Assembly (NCBI RefSeq): GCF_017589465.1 | Contig: NZ_JAELYA010000001.1 | Span: 496,001 to 560,000, forward strand | Source: Pseudomonas schmalbachii | GTDB taxonomy: Bacteria; Pseudomonadota; Gammaproteobacteria; Pseudomonadales; Pseudomonadaceae | Reading direction: 5' to 3' | DNA length: 64,000 nucleotides | Shown here: piece by piece, positions 49,382 to 58,234 of the stretch | Layout: every line of letters begins with the position of its first letter | How positions within the stretch are numbered: position 1 is the first letter of the stretch | Program-made: the position numbers and the translations under genes | Notes under the pieces: generated by a model | Database searches by the model: none | Seen by the model: only the letters and a program-made list of their open reading frames with translations | What the model was told of the DNA's origin: nothing

Positions 49382-51175
49382 TTAGAAGTTCACGCCGAAG
49401 CTCAGCGAGACGAAATCGCGGTCGACGTCGGTGTTGAAGTCGCCACCGAAGTTGTTGGTGTAACTGAGGCTGGCGGTGTAGGTGTTGCGGTAGTCGGCGT
49501 CGAGCCCCAGGCCGACCGACTTGGCGCCCTCGTTGAATACCGGGCCGTAGCCGTCGACGTCGTGCGACCAGAACAGGTTCGGCACCAGGTTCACGCCGGC
49601 GAACACGTCGCTGTACTTCAGGTTGGTGAAGACGCGGTAGCCCCAGGAGTTTTCGGTGAAGTAGCCGTGACGGCCACCCTGGGTGATGTCGCCGAACACC
49701 GAGTCGCGGCCGTAGCGCTGCTTGTCCAGGGATTCCAGGCCGCCGATGTGGGTCACGCCGAACTCGGCGGCGACACTCAGCGAATCGGCGCCCAGCACCG
49801 GGTCGAACAGATGCAGGACGGTGGTCTGCGCCTGGGTGACTTCCTTGCGCTTCCAGCCCTGGAGGACCTGGCCTTCCTCGGCCTGGACGGTCGGCTCGAT
49901 GTCGCTGCCGGTAAGGGCGCGGAAGGTCGGGTTCAGCGCGCCACCGAACAGGTCGGCGGTGTTGATCGACACCGGCAGGTTCGGCCGGTAGCTGATCTCG
50001 CCGCTCCATGCGGTACCCGTGGGCAGCGTGGTGGCGAAGCTAAGGCCATACAGGTGGATGTCTTCCGGGTAGTCCAGGAAGTACGTGGTGTTGCCGGCGC
50101 CGGTGGCCAGACCCAGGGCAAACGCCAGGTCCGGATCGCTCGCTGCCAGGTCGGCGAAGCCCGGATCGTTCTGGATGAAATTGGTCACGCCACTGGCGGT
50201 GCGCAGGCTGAATTTCGGCGCGCGCGAGTGGTAGTTGATGTAGTAGGCGCCGTATTCCGCGCCTTCGCCGAGCCAGTGCATGGCGAAGCCGTACTGGCCG
50301 CTGTCGCGCGGGTCGTTGTTCTTCTCGCGGCCGACGACCACGCCTTCGGGATCGGTGATGTCGAAGCCAAGGCCGGCATTGGCGGCGATGGGCTGCAGCG
50401 GACGGATGGCGGCCAAGCCACCGTTCAGGTTCCTGTTGCAGCCCTTGGCGACCGGGTCCGCGCCGAAGAAGGTGCCACAGTTATCCAGCGCGTAGGGTTT
50501 CCACTCCAGCTGGTAGAAGGCCTCAAGGTTCAGGCTGTCGGTCAGGCTCTGGGACATGTAGAACATGTTGACCGGAATCAGCCCTTCCTTGAGCTCCGAG
50601 CCGGGGCGACGCAGGGCGGCCACGTCCAGCGGGTTGATCGAGTTGATCGAGTTGCCGATGAACAGGCTCTCGCCCCAGCTCAGTACCTGCTGGCCGACGC
50701 GAACGTTGCCGGGGCGTTCGGCGATCTCGTATTTCTGCGAAACGAACGCATCGAGGAACTCCGCGCCGGACGAGCGCGCGGACATCTCGCGGCCGTCATC
50801 GCTGATCTGCTTGAACGGGCGATCCTCGTCCTTCAGTTCGAAGTCGTACCAGTACTTGCCACGCACGAAGACGCTGGTGTCCTGGTAGCGCAGTTCGAGA
50901 TCGTGCACGCCCTTGAAGATCTTCGAGAAGGTTTCGCCCTTGTCGAAGTTCAGGCGGCCGTCATCGCCGGATGACGAAAAACCGTTGCCTCCGTTGGTGA
51001 CGTCGATCAGGTCCTGGGACGAGCTCTGGGTCTGCCAGCTGGCGCCAATCGACAGTGCCGAGTCGAACTGGCCATGGACTTCCCCAATGTCAAAAGAGAC
51101 GGCGAATGCCGGAGCAGTCATCGCCGCCGAAACTGCCGCTGCCAGCAGGCAGCGCTTGTAGGTAGTGATACGCAC
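49382..51175 (-). CDS. DUF1302 family outer-membrane protein (copy 2)
   Basis: A 597-residue paralogue of the protein at 8168-10000: signal peptide with core CLLAAAVSAAMTAPAFA, then FDIGEVHGQFDSALSIGASW, VLSWGESLFIGNSINSINPL and the end FVSLSFGVNF. Two Cys (NCGTFFGADPVAKGC) at a conserved spacing occur in both copies and may form a disulfide. The start codon is GTG with AAGGA seven bases upstream. The gene lies between the cytochrome c gene (84-bp gap) and DUF1329, on a unit preceded by the conserved 25-bp element. Confidence 0.9.
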   Translation of the reverse strand: MRITTYKRCLLAAAVSAAMTAPAFAVSFDIGEVHGQFDSALSIGASWQTQSSSQDLIDVTNGGNGFSSSGDDGRLNFDKGETFSKIFKGVHDLELRYQDTSVFVRGKYWYDFELKDEDRPFKQISDDGREMSARSSGAEFLDAFVSQKYEIAERPGNVRVGQQVLSWGESLFIGNSINSINPLDVAALRRPGSELKEGLIPVNMFYMSQSLTDSLNLEAFYQLEWKPYALDNCGTFFGADPVAKGCNRNLNGGLAAIRPLQPIAANAGLGFDITDPEGVVVGREKNNDPRDSGQYGFAMHWLGEGAEYGAYYINYHSRAPKFSLRTASGVTNFIQNDPGFADLAASDPDLAFALGLATGAGNTTYFLDYPEDIHLYGLSFATTLPTGTAWSGEISYRPNLPVSINTADLFGGALNPTFRALTGSDIEPTVQAEEGQVLQGWKRKEVTQAQTTVLHLFDPVLGADSLSVAAEFGVTHIGGLESLDKQRYGRDSVFGDITQGGRHGYFTENSWGYRVFTNLKYSDVFAGVNLVPNLFWSHDVDGYGPVFNEGAKSVGLGLDADYRNTYTASLSYTNNFGGDFNTDVDRDFVSLSFGVNF

Positions 51176-51259
51176 TGATTTTTCCTTGTTGTCGTTGAGT
51201 CACGTATCGGGCGGGGATGTTGGCGCTCCCTGCCCTGTCGCCTGTATCCCAGGCGAGGC

Positions 51260-51625
51260 TCAGCCGTGGTTCTGCAGGTAGCAGATCACGGCCTGGCGCT
51301 CCTCGGCCTTGCGCAGGCCGCCGAAGGCCATGGAGGTTTCGGGGAACATCCTTGCGGGGGCGGTCAGCCAGTGATCGAGTCGTTCGAGACTCCAGGTATC
51401 GTTCGCGCCGGCGAGGTCGGAGGAATAGGTGTATCCCTTCACCGCGCCGATCGGCCGGCCGACCACCCCTTGCAGATGCGGGCCGACACGATCGGCATCC
51501 AGCGCATGGCAGGCGCTGCACTTGGTCTGGAAAACTTGCGGGCCGTTGGCGCAGTCGGCGGCATGAGCGGCGAAGCCGATGGCCAGCATGGCGCTGCCGG
51601 CGAACAGGTGAGTCAGGTACTGCAT
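51260..51625 (-). CDS. Small periplasmic c-type cytochrome
   Basis: A 121-residue class I cytochrome c. The signal peptide ends at HAA/DCANG near residue 23, the haem site is CSACH, and the axial Met is in PETSMAFGGL. KGYTYSSDLAGANDTWSLER is the typical middle. It would carry electrons from a periplasmic dehydrogenase to the respiratory chain. Candidate donors nearby are the amine oxidase and unseen quinoprotein dehydrogenases. It is the first gene of the unit with DUF1302 and DUF1329, 76 bp downstream of a conserved 25-bp element. Confidence 0.92.
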   Translation of the reverse strand: MQYLTHLFAGSAMLAIGFAAHAADCANGPQVFQTKCSACHALDADRVGPHLQGVVGRPIGAVKGYTYSSDLAGANDTWSLERLDHWLTAPARMFPETSMAFGGLRKAEERQAVICYLQNHG

Positions 51626-51700
51626 GGAGAGGTTCCCCAGTTGGATTTCACGGAGAACCTAAGGTGGCATTCGGCGGGCAATCGATAATTGCTGAGGTAC

Positions 51701-51725
51701 GCCAGAGATTTGCCATTGGGTGCCA
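51701..51725 (-). promoter_or_regulatory. Conserved 25-bp element, site 1 (cytochrome c/DUF1302/DUF1329 unit)
   Basis: On the plus strand: GCCA, GA, GATTTGCCATTGGGTGCCA. It matches the element at 56407-56431 at 23 of 25 positions and that at 53550-53574 at 19 of 25, and lies 76 bp upstream of the cytochrome c start. The repeated GCCA units suggest binding of an AraC-type regulator. Confidence 0.65.
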
Positions 51726-51741
51726 ATCGGGAAGCATCCCT

Positions 51742-51960
51742 GGGTATAGCTTCGCTCAACGCCAGTCTACGTAGCTGAGTACGACTGATGCCTCGGAACT
51801 GTGGGAGCAACTGTCTTGCGACTGAAGGTGCTTTTGTAGGGTGGACAACGCGAAGCTTGTCCACCTCCCCGTCGCACTGCGCTTGATGGTGGAAAAGGCT
51901 TCGCCGTTTTCCACCCTACGGTCTGTGTGTAGGTTGGCGTTGAGCGAAGCGATACCCAAC
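51742..51960. repeat. Cluster of REP-like repeats between cytochrome c and sulfatase genes
   Basis: Three elements lie in this 381-bp gene-free gap: 51742-51770 (GGGTATAGCTTCGCTCAACG type), a family C pair at 51836-51919 (GTAGGGTGGACAACGCG with its complement, then a GGTGGAAAAGGC hairpin), and 51929-51960 (GTAGGTTGGCGTTGAGCG with GATACCCAAC). The first and last are inverted copies of each other. They separate the sulfatase stop from the promoter of the cytochrome c unit. Confidence 0.75.
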
Positions 51961-52006
51961 ACGTTGGATTTCGCGACGCCGGAAGACCAGGCCAAATGGA
52001 GAGGGA

Positions 52007-53455
52007 TCAGTGCGGTGGCACGTAAGGATCAGGCGCTCCACTCTCGATCGGCGGGTACTTTGCAAAGCTCGCCTTGAGCTGGCCGGCGATACCCATCATT
52101 CGAGGCAGGGCCCAGGTATTTTCCAGCATCACATTATTCTCCTCGCGCAGGTCGGTCAGCAGGTTGTAGAGGCGCGGTATCGCCAACGGCACCGCCGGGT
52201 CGTACATGTTGTCCTGCTGGATGAGCTGCAGCTTCCAGTTGCGCCACTTGATGGCCGACAGGCGATCGGCCACGTAGGCCGGGAAGCCTTCACGATTGGA
52301 GTTCTGCTGCTTGCCGGTGAGGAAATCCATCTGGTCCACCCCGTCCACTGCACGGTCGCTCGGGACCTCGGCGCCGCCGACATGGGCGAGCGTCGGGTAA
52401 AGATCGACGATGTGGACGATCTCGTTGCTCACCCGACCGGCCGGCACATGCCCCGGCCAGCGCATGATGAACGGCGCCCGCAGGCTGGCCTCCATGGCAG
52501 TGAAATATGTGCCACGCCAGGGGCCGTTGGCGCCCTCCCACGGGTGCGTGGCTTCGCCGCCGTTGTCGCTGGCGAGGATCACCAGGGTGTTCTGCTCGAC
52601 GCCGGCGGCCTTCAGGGCATCGAGGATCTGGCCGGCACGGTGGTCCACTTCGGCCAGGGCGTCGGCCCAGGAGCCATTGCCGGTCTTGCCGACGAATGCG
52701 GGATTCGGCAGCGTCGGCATGTGTACGAGGGAGAAGGGAATGTAGGCAAGGAAGGGTTTGCCAGCCTCTGCATTGCGCTTGATGAAGGCCGTCGCCCGCT
52801 CGGTGATCTCTTCGTCCAGGGTGCGTTTGCTGGCGAGATCGAGCTTCTTGACCTTGCGCGCGGCCTCGCCCTTGCGAGCCTCGTAGATGTACTGCGCAGG
52901 CACCAGTTTTTCGTCCCAGCCCTGCTTGCTACCGATGCTCGGTAATACACCGTTGCTCTCGTCGGCGTTGGACCACATGACTTCGTCGTAGGTACGTGGC
53001 ACGCCATACCACTCATCGAAGCCCTGGTTGGTCGGGAAGCGTGCTTCGCTGCTGCCGAGGTGCCACTTGCCCCAGATGCCGGTGGCATACCCCTTCTCGG
53101 ACAGCAGTTCCGCCAGGGTGACTTCCCAGAGCGTCAGGCCATCCGGCGAACCGACGCGCGGGACCTTGTAGGTACCGGAACGGATCGAGAAACGCCCCGT
53201 CATCAGCGCCGAACGGGAGGGGGTGCATTGTGCCTCGACGTTGAAGTTGGTCAGGCGCACACCCTCGGCGGCCAACTGGTCGATGCGCGGCGTTTCGGCA
53301 CCGCGCAATACCCCGCCGCCATAGACCCCCAGCTCGCCGTAGCCGAGGTTGTCGTAAAGCATGACGACGATGTTTGGTGGGGGCGTGGTCGCGCAGGCGA
53401 ATGGGCTTGTCAGCAGTGCGCCCAATAGCGCCAGGCACGACAGACGGGATTTCAT
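52007..53455 (-). CDS. Secreted/periplasmic type I sulfatase (arylsulfatase-like)
   Basis: A 482-residue alkaline-phosphatase-superfamily sulfatase. The signal peptide is MKSRLSCLALLGALLTSPFA. The formylglycine motif C77-T-P-S-R81 (AQCTPSRSALMTGRF) supplies the catalytic residue; YATGIWGKWHLGSSEARFP and VILASDNGGEATHP contain further metal and sulfate ligands. It releases sulfate from an organic sulfate ester outside the cytoplasm. Maturation needs a formylglycine-generating enzyme not encoded here. ATG 53455 follows GGAGGA. A conserved 25-bp element stands 95 bp upstream. Confidence 0.92.
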   Translation of the reverse strand: MKSRLSCLALLGALLTSPFACATTPPPNIVVMLYDNLGYGELGVYGGGVLRGAETPRIDQLAAEGVRLTNFNVEAQCTPSRSALMTGRFSIRSGTYKVPRVGSPDGLTLWEVTLAELLSEKGYATGIWGKWHLGSSEARFPTNQGFDEWYGVPRTYDEVMWSNADESNGVLPSIGSKQGWDEKLVPAQYIYEARKGEAARKVKKLDLASKRTLDEEITERATAFIKRNAEAGKPFLAYIPFSLVHMPTLPNPAFVGKTGNGSWADALAEVDHRAGQILDALKAAGVEQNTLVILASDNGGEATHPWEGANGPWRGTYFTAMEASLRAPFIMRWPGHVPAGRVSNEIVHIVDLYPTLAHVGGAEVPSDRAVDGVDQMDFLTGKQQNSNREGFPAYVADRLSAIKWRNWKLQLIQQDNMYDPAVPLAIPRLYNLLTDLREENNVMLENTWALPRMMGIAGQLKASFAKYPPIESGAPDPYVPPH

Positions 53456-53549
53456 GAGTCTTCCTCCGGGTGCTACCGGTTGATGGAAAGAGAATAGGTA
53501 GCTTGCAAGGACGGTAGCGGGGACAGAAGGGCAAGAATCTTCTTCCTGC

Positions 53550-53574
53550 GCCACGGAATTGCCATTCGGCGCCG
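53550..53574 (-). promoter_or_regulatory. Conserved 25-bp element, site 3 (sulfatase)
   Basis: On the plus strand: GCCA, CG, GAATTGCCATTCGGCGCCG. It agrees with site 1 at 19 of 25 positions with the same internal spacing, 95 bp upstream of the sulfatase start and in the same orientation relative to its gene. Confidence 0.55.
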
Positions 53575-53750
53575 TTTCCACCCCAAACAAGGGGATGCGG
53601 CCCGACTCCGCTTGTGGGAAATTTTAAGCCTTTGTTACGGTTTGCCATGACCGGCGGCCAAGGCACTCGATCGCGCCCGTTGCGTACGCTGGCGAGAGTC
53701 GAGCAGACCTCGATGCACGGCACCAGGCGGCTCAGAGGAGCTCTTCGAAC

Positions 53751-54758
53751 ATGTCCCGCCTTAAACACACCGTCTACGCCGAAGCGCTATTGCAGTGGTA
53801 CAGCGCCATTTTCCGGCCCTATCTCGCCGAAGTCGGGCTGGACGAGGAAGTCCTCGAACGTCCGGATGCGAAGATTCCGCTGAACCAGTACTACGCACTG
53901 CTGGAAATCGCCGCCGAGCATACCGACCCATGCCTGGGCCTTCGCCTCGGCGTGGGCCTGCTGGGTGCGCACCGCAGCAGCCCCATGGGCGGCGTCGGCC
54001 ATGCGGTGCGCAGCGCACCCGACGTGCGGACGATGCTGGACTGCGCCAATCGCTACATCGTCGTGCATTCCCACGCCTGCGAAATGGCCTGGAGCCTCAA
54101 GGGCGGACGCCTGGAAGTCCTCTATCGAATGACCGACCCCAGCGTCATCCAGCGGCGCCAGGATGCGGAGTTGACCATCGGCCTGCTGTTTGCCCGCCTG
54201 CAGGAGGCGACCCGCAACCGCTTCACGCCACTGCGTGTGGATTTCGCCCATGCGCGGCCAGCCGACATCCGCCTGCATCAGGAAATATTCCAATGCCCGC
54301 TACGCTTCGATCAGCCGGTCAACATGCTGGTCTGGCCTGGGGAAATGCTCGACGAGCCCCTGGCGACGGCCGATCCGCGCCTGTACCAGGCCCTTCTGCC
54401 GGGACTGGAAGAACAGCGCCGCCGACGCCTTGCCGACACCGACCTGACGACCCGCATCGGCCTGGTGATCGAGGCGAACCTAAGCACTGGAAGGATCAGC
54501 ATCGACGACGTGGCCAGCGAGCTGTGCATGAGCCGGCGAACCCTGCAGCGACGGCTGCAGGAGCTGCAACTGGAGTTCGTCGAACTGGTGGAGGAAATCC
54601 GCCAGGCAATGGCCATCGACCTGGTCAGCCAGACCTCCTTCAGCCTCACGGAGATCGCCCTGAAGCTGGGCTACAACGAAGCCAGTTCGTTCACCCGCGC
54701 CTTCCGCCGCTGGACCGGCGTCACGCCGCTCAAGTTTCGCCAGCAGAAGCAGAAGTAG
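53751..54758 (+). CDS. AraC-family transcriptional regulator (arabinose-binding-domain type)
   Basis: A 335-residue regulator of the OruR/ArgR-like class. The N-terminal ligand domain (about residues 15-200) has DEEVLERPDAKIPLNQYYAL and DPCLGLRLGVGLLGAHRSSP. The C-terminal helix-turn-helix pair is SIDDVASELCMSRRTLQRRL and SLTEIALKLGYNEASSFTRA, ending FRRWTGVTPLKFR. It is divergent from the sulfatase gene and surrounded by the three genes or operons that carry the conserved 25-bp element, so it is the prime candidate to bind it. A sequence similar to the element (TTTGCCATGACCGGCGGCCA at 53641-53660) lies in its own leader. Confidence 0.9.
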   Translation: MSRLKHTVYAEALLQWYSAIFRPYLAEVGLDEEVLERPDAKIPLNQYYALLEIAAEHTDPCLGLRLGVGLLGAHRSSPMGGVGHAVRSAPDVRTMLDCANRYIVVHSHACEMAWSLKGGRLEVLYRMTDPSVIQRRQDAELTIGLLFARLQEATRNRFTPLRVDFAHARPADIRLHQEIFQCPLRFDQPVNMLVWPGEMLDEPLATADPRLYQALLPGLEEQRRRRLADTDLTTRIGLVIEANLSTGRISIDDVASELCMSRRTLQRRLQELQLEFVELVEEIRQAMAIDLVSQTSFSLTEIALKLGYNEASSFTRAFRRWTGVTPLKFRQQKQK

Positions 54759-54786
54759 GGAACCGCCGGGACGGATCAATCAAAAC

Positions 54787-54836
54787 GTAGGGTGGATGGC
54801 GCTCGTCCATCCACCATTTCCTGGCACCCATCCTAC
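54787..54836. repeat. REP-like repeat, family C variant
   Basis: GTAGGGTGGATGGCGCTC with GTCCATCCACC, then CACCCATCCTAC, lie between the AraC gene and the convergent amine oxidase gene. Confidence 0.75.
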
Positions 54837-54860
54837 GGACGATGCTCCGCCCTACCCGCC

Positions 54861-56321
54861 TCAGCCCAGCAGTTCCCTGGTCCGCAAGGCCGCCTTGCTG
54901 CCGGCGCCGATGGCTCCGTCGATGAAGCCGCGCCAGCCTTCGCCGTGGTCGCCCTGGCCGAAGATCACACGGCCGCGATCCTTCTGGAAGTGGTCGTAGT
55001 ACTTGCCCAGCCAGTTCGGCTTATAGCTGCAATAGGTGCCGCGCGCGTACGGATCGAGAGTCCACTCGTAGCCGTAGCACTCCTCGACCTCCAGATCCGG
55101 ATAGAAGGAGCTCACCACCGCCTGAACGGCGTCGCGGTCCTGGATGTCGAGCTTCTCGGGATCGGCGCCGAAACCAACGAAGATGGTGTGATCCTCCGCC
55201 TTGGCATAGGTCGCCAGCAAGTTGAGCGGATGCTCGGAACCGGCCACCCCGAGGCGCTTGCCATCTTCCGGCAGCTTGCCCCTGGTGCGGATGAAGACCT
55301 TGATCCCGCTGCCGGAGTGCTTCTCCTTCGCCGCCTCGACCAGCGCCGGGTCCAGCGCCGGGCTGAAGGCGATGCGCGGCAGCACGTTCATCGGCACCGC
55401 CACGATGACAGCGGCCGCGCGAATGGTTTCGCCCTTCTCGGTGGTGATCAGGACACGCTTGCCCTGCTCTTCGACCTTGGCCACTGGCGTGGACAGGCGA
55501 ACCTCCGGCTGGCCCTCGTCGATCATCGCGTTGATCAGGCTAATGGTGCCGTCCTTGAAGCTGTAGCGGCCAATGGCGTCCACGAACGAGGTCATGTTCC
55601 AGCCCGGCAGCGACCACCACCGTGCAACGTCGGCATAGGAGGCGCGATCGCTGGTGGTATGCGCGATGCCAGCGACGTAGGCATCGATGAAGGAGCGCTG
55701 CAGGGGGGTGAGTTTCAGTTGGGCGAGGCGATCGGCACCGCTCATGCCGTCGACCGCGAGCAGCTCGTTCCAGGTGTGCCTGGCGTCGTAGGGACGCTCC
55801 CAGAGCTTGGGCGCGTTGGCGAAATACTCCTTGACCGCCTTCGAGATGCCGATCATGTCCTCAAGCTTGGGCTCGACCGATTTACCCTCATGGATGACGC
55901 GGATGGTCTGCTTCTCTTCGACGAACGGCTCGGGGGTTTCTTTGAGCTTCAGCCCGTAGCGCTGCACTTCGGCCCAGACGAACGGCTGGGTCCAGTGGAT
56001 CCAGGTCCCGCCCAGCTCGATCTTGTGGCCCGCGAACTCGCTGCTGAAGGTACGCCCGCCGAGGCGGTTGCGCGCTTCCAGGATCACTGTCTTGTAGCCA
56101 TTCTTCATGCTGTCGCGCGCCGCGGTCACGCCGGCGAAGCCACCGCCGATGACCACCACGTCGTAGTCGCAATCGGGATTTTTCGGCTTGCCCTTCCCGC
56201 CCACTGCAGCCGCGCCAACCTGGGCGGCTCCAACTGCCGCCACCGCTCCGGCAGCACCTACCACCCCAGCATTGCGGAGAAACTTGCGGCGGCTTACGCC
56301 ATCACCGTTTTTGTCAGCCAT
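54861..56321 (-). CDS. Tat-exported flavin monoamine oxidase
   Basis: A 486-residue FAD amine oxidase. A twin-arginine signal (SRRKFLRNAG, residues 10-19) with an Ala-rich core sends it folded to the periplasm. VVVIGGGFAGVTAARD is the FAD loop, NRLGGRTFSSEFAGHKIELG the RxGGR motif, GTWIHWTQPFVWAEVQRYG follows, and GQGDHGEGWRGFIDGAIGAG is the C-terminal FAD site. It resembles nicotine/pseudooxynicotine oxidases of Pseudomonas, which pass electrons to cytochrome c; a cytochrome c gene shares its upstream element. ATG 56321 has AAAGG upstream. Confidence 0.9.
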   Translation of the reverse strand: MADKNGDGVSRRKFLRNAGVVGAAGAVAAVGAAQVGAAAVGGKGKPKNPDCDYDVVVIGGGFAGVTAARDSMKNGYKTVILEARNRLGGRTFSSEFAGHKIELGGTWIHWTQPFVWAEVQRYGLKLKETPEPFVEEKQTIRVIHEGKSVEPKLEDMIGISKAVKEYFANAPKLWERPYDARHTWNELLAVDGMSGADRLAQLKLTPLQRSFIDAYVAGIAHTTSDRASYADVARWWSLPGWNMTSFVDAIGRYSFKDGTISLINAMIDEGQPEVRLSTPVAKVEEQGKRVLITTEKGETIRAAAVIVAVPMNVLPRIAFSPALDPALVEAAKEKHSGSGIKVFIRTRGKLPEDGKRLGVAGSEHPLNLLATYAKAEDHTIFVGFGADPEKLDIQDRDAVQAVVSSFYPDLEVEECYGYEWTLDPYARGTYCSYKPNWLGKYYDHFQKDRGRVIFGQGDHGEGWRGFIDGAIGAGSKAALRTRELLG

Positions 56322-56406
56322 ATCCACACCTTTCATCGTTGTCGTAACGCCTTTCGGCAGTTACCGAAACATGCCAGAGCGTGGATCAGCGCAATTGCCA
56401 GGCGAC

Positions 56407-56431
56407 GCCAATGATTTGCCATTGGGTGCCA
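56407..56431 (-). promoter_or_regulatory. Conserved 25-bp element, site 2 (amine oxidase)
   Basis: On the plus strand: GCCA, AT, GATTTGCCATTGGGTGCCA, identical to site 1 except for two central bases. It lies 86 bp upstream of the amine oxidase start, oriented the same way. Confidence 0.65.
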
Positions 56432-56452
56432 GCCCTGCGCTGCGCCGGAACC

Positions 56453-56479
56453 GACGCGCCGCTGGATCGGCGGCGCGTC
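56453..56479 (-). terminator. Hairpin after the thioesterase gene
   Basis: GACGCGCCGC and GCGGCGCGTC pair across a short loop just after the thioesterase stop. There is no T-run, so it may be a weak or Rho-assisted terminator. Confidence 0.4.
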
Positions 56480-56485
56480 CGTCCT

Positions 56486-56923
56486 TCAAACGGCCAGGCC
56501 GGCCAGTTCGTCGCGGACGTGGGCCGGAATGCTCGCCGAGAGCCGGCTATCGCGGTCGACATAGACGTAGACGACTTCGCCGATGGCGGAAGCTTCATCC
56601 TCGTCGTTGCGGAACACCCCGAGTTCGTAGCGGGCGCTGCTGTTGCCCAGGTGCGAGATGCGCAGGCCGACGTGGACCCGGTCCGGGAAGGTGATGGGCG
56701 CGAAGAAATTGCAGTTGGATGCCACGATCAGCCCGATGACCGGGCTGTTGCCGATATCCAGGGTGCCGCTTTCGACCAGGAACTCGGTGATCGCCGTATC
56801 GAAGAACGAGTAGTAGACGACGTTCTGCACATGGCCATAGGAGTCGTGGTCGCCCCAACGCGTGGTGACTTCGTAGGAACGCACGAAGTCCTTGCGGCGC
56901 GGGCGGTCGTTGCGAGCGCTCAT
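56486..56923 (-). CDS. Acyl-CoA thioesterase, hotdog fold (4HBT-like)
   Basis: A 145-residue hotdog protein with VTTRWGDHDSYGHVQNVVYY, the DxxGHVxN-type motif with catalytic Asp, and NFFAPITFPDRVHVGLRISH. It hydrolyses an acyl-CoA. It overlaps the upstream alcohol dehydrogenase stop by four bases (ATGA), so both are translated together. Its family role parallels the thioesterase ending the 22-30 kb module. Confidence 0.88.
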   Translation of the reverse strand: MSARNDRPRRKDFVRSYEVTTRWGDHDSYGHVQNVVYYSFFDTAITEFLVESGTLDIGNSPVIGLIVASNCNFFAPITFPDRVHVGLRISHLGNSSARYELGVFRNDEDEASAIGEVVYVYVDRDSRLSASIPAHVRDELAGLAV

Positions 56924-58071
56924 AGCACCTCCCGGTACAGGGCACGGGCATCGTCCAGATGCACTTCACGGGGGTTGTTGCCGAGCAGACGGCTCTGGTT
57001 CATCGCGTCCTGCGCCAGCGCTTCGAGGTCGTCCTCGCCGATACCCACGTCGCGCAGGCGGGTCGGCAGGCGCAAACGGGTCGGCAGTTCGGCGAAATGA
57101 TCGGCCAGCGCCAGCGCCTTGCTCCGCGCGTCGCCTTCGAGGCCAGGCAGGACGATGTCCGCCAGTTCTGCATAGAGCGGCGCCGCCGCGTCCAGGTTGA
57201 AGCGCAGTACCGCCGACAGCATCAGCGAGTTGGACAGGCCATGGGGCACGTGGAAGCGCGCACCCAGCGGATAGGCCAGCGCGTGCACCGCCGCCACCGG
57301 CGAATTGGCGAAGGCCATGCCGGCGAGGCAGGCGCCGAGCAGCATGTCTTCCCGGGCCTGGATATCCGCGCCGTTGGCGCAGGCGCGCTCGATGCTGGCG
57401 GACAGCAGGCGCAGCGCCTCGCGGCCCAGGGAATCGGAAATCGGGTTCTTGCGCTGGCGGCTGGTGTAGGACTCGATGGCGTGGACCATGGCGTCGATGC
57501 CGGTGGCCGCGGTGACATGCGGCGGCAGGCCGACGGTCAGGTCGGCGTCGAGCACGGCGAGGTCAGGCAGCAGCATGGGCGAGATGACGACGTTCTTCTC
57601 GCCTGCGGCAGTGGTCACCACGGATACGGCGGTCACTTCCGAGCCGGTTCCGGCGGTCGTCGGCACCAGCACCAGCGGCAGGCGCGGGCCGCGGGCGCGT
57701 TCGATGCCGAACACATCCGCCAGCGACTCGCCACTGCGCGCCAGCAGGGCCGCGAGCTTGGCCGCATCGAGCGAACTGCCGCCGCCGAAGCCGATCACGC
57801 AATCCGCCTTGCAGTCCTTCGCAGCATCCACTGCGGCCAGGATGACGTGCTCCGGCGGGTCTGCCTGTACGTCGGCGAACAGGCGCAGCGCCACGCCCGC
57901 CTGGGTGAAGCCGTCGAGCACGGGCTGCAGCAGCCCGGCGCCGACTACCCCGGGGTCGGTGACCAGCAGCACCGAGCGGCAGCCCATGCTGCTCACGCGC
58001 TCTGCCAGGCGCGTAGCGGCGCCGCGCTCGATGAGGATGGATGGTGTGGTATTGAATGTCAGCGTACGCAT
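56920..58071 (-). CDS. Iron-containing (type III) alcohol dehydrogenase
   Basis: A 383-residue group III dehydrogenase. GFGGGSSLDAAKLAALLA binds NAD, PLVLVPTTAGTGSEVTAVSV and IDAMVHAIESYTSRQRKNPI follow, and HALAYPLGARFHVPHGLSNS carries the metal-binding His residues. It oxidises an alcohol to an aldehyde or the reverse. ATG 58071 follows GGAG; the frame further upstream lacks a ribosome site. It forms an operon with the thioesterase. The 58072-58234 gap contains no further gene. Confidence 0.92.
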   Translation of the reverse strand: MRTLTFNTTPSILIERGAATRLAERVSSMGCRSVLLVTDPGVVGAGLLQPVLDGFTQAGVALRLFADVQADPPEHVILAAVDAAKDCKADCVIGFGGGSSLDAAKLAALLARSGESLADVFGIERARGPRLPLVLVPTTAGTGSEVTAVSVVTTAAGEKNVVISPMLLPDLAVLDADLTVGLPPHVTAATGIDAMVHAIESYTSRQRKNPISDSLGREALRLLSASIERACANGADIQAREDMLLGACLAGMAFANSPVAAVHALAYPLGARFHVPHGLSNSLMLSAVLRFNLDAAAPLYAELADIVLPGLEGDARSKALALADHFAELPTRLRLPTRLRDVGIGEDDLEALAQDAMNQSRLLGNNPREVHLDDARALYREVL

Positions 58072-58234
58072 CGTGACTCCGCCCATGATCTTGGCCAGTT
58101 GAGAGGAGCACGTAGCGCCAGGACGGCGCAGACGCCCACTCCCCGTTCCGGCGGCCAGCATAGGCAGCCGGAACGCTGCACAAATCCCCTCAGGAAGGGG
58201 GGGATTCCGCCCAGGCTGCCCACGGCGGGCAACT

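Noticed and set aside
47994-50009. 671-codon reading of the second DUF1329 gene extended into DUF1302
   Set aside because: The extension lies in a different frame of the DUF1302 gene; the ATG at 49361 has a ribosome site and begins a signal peptide.
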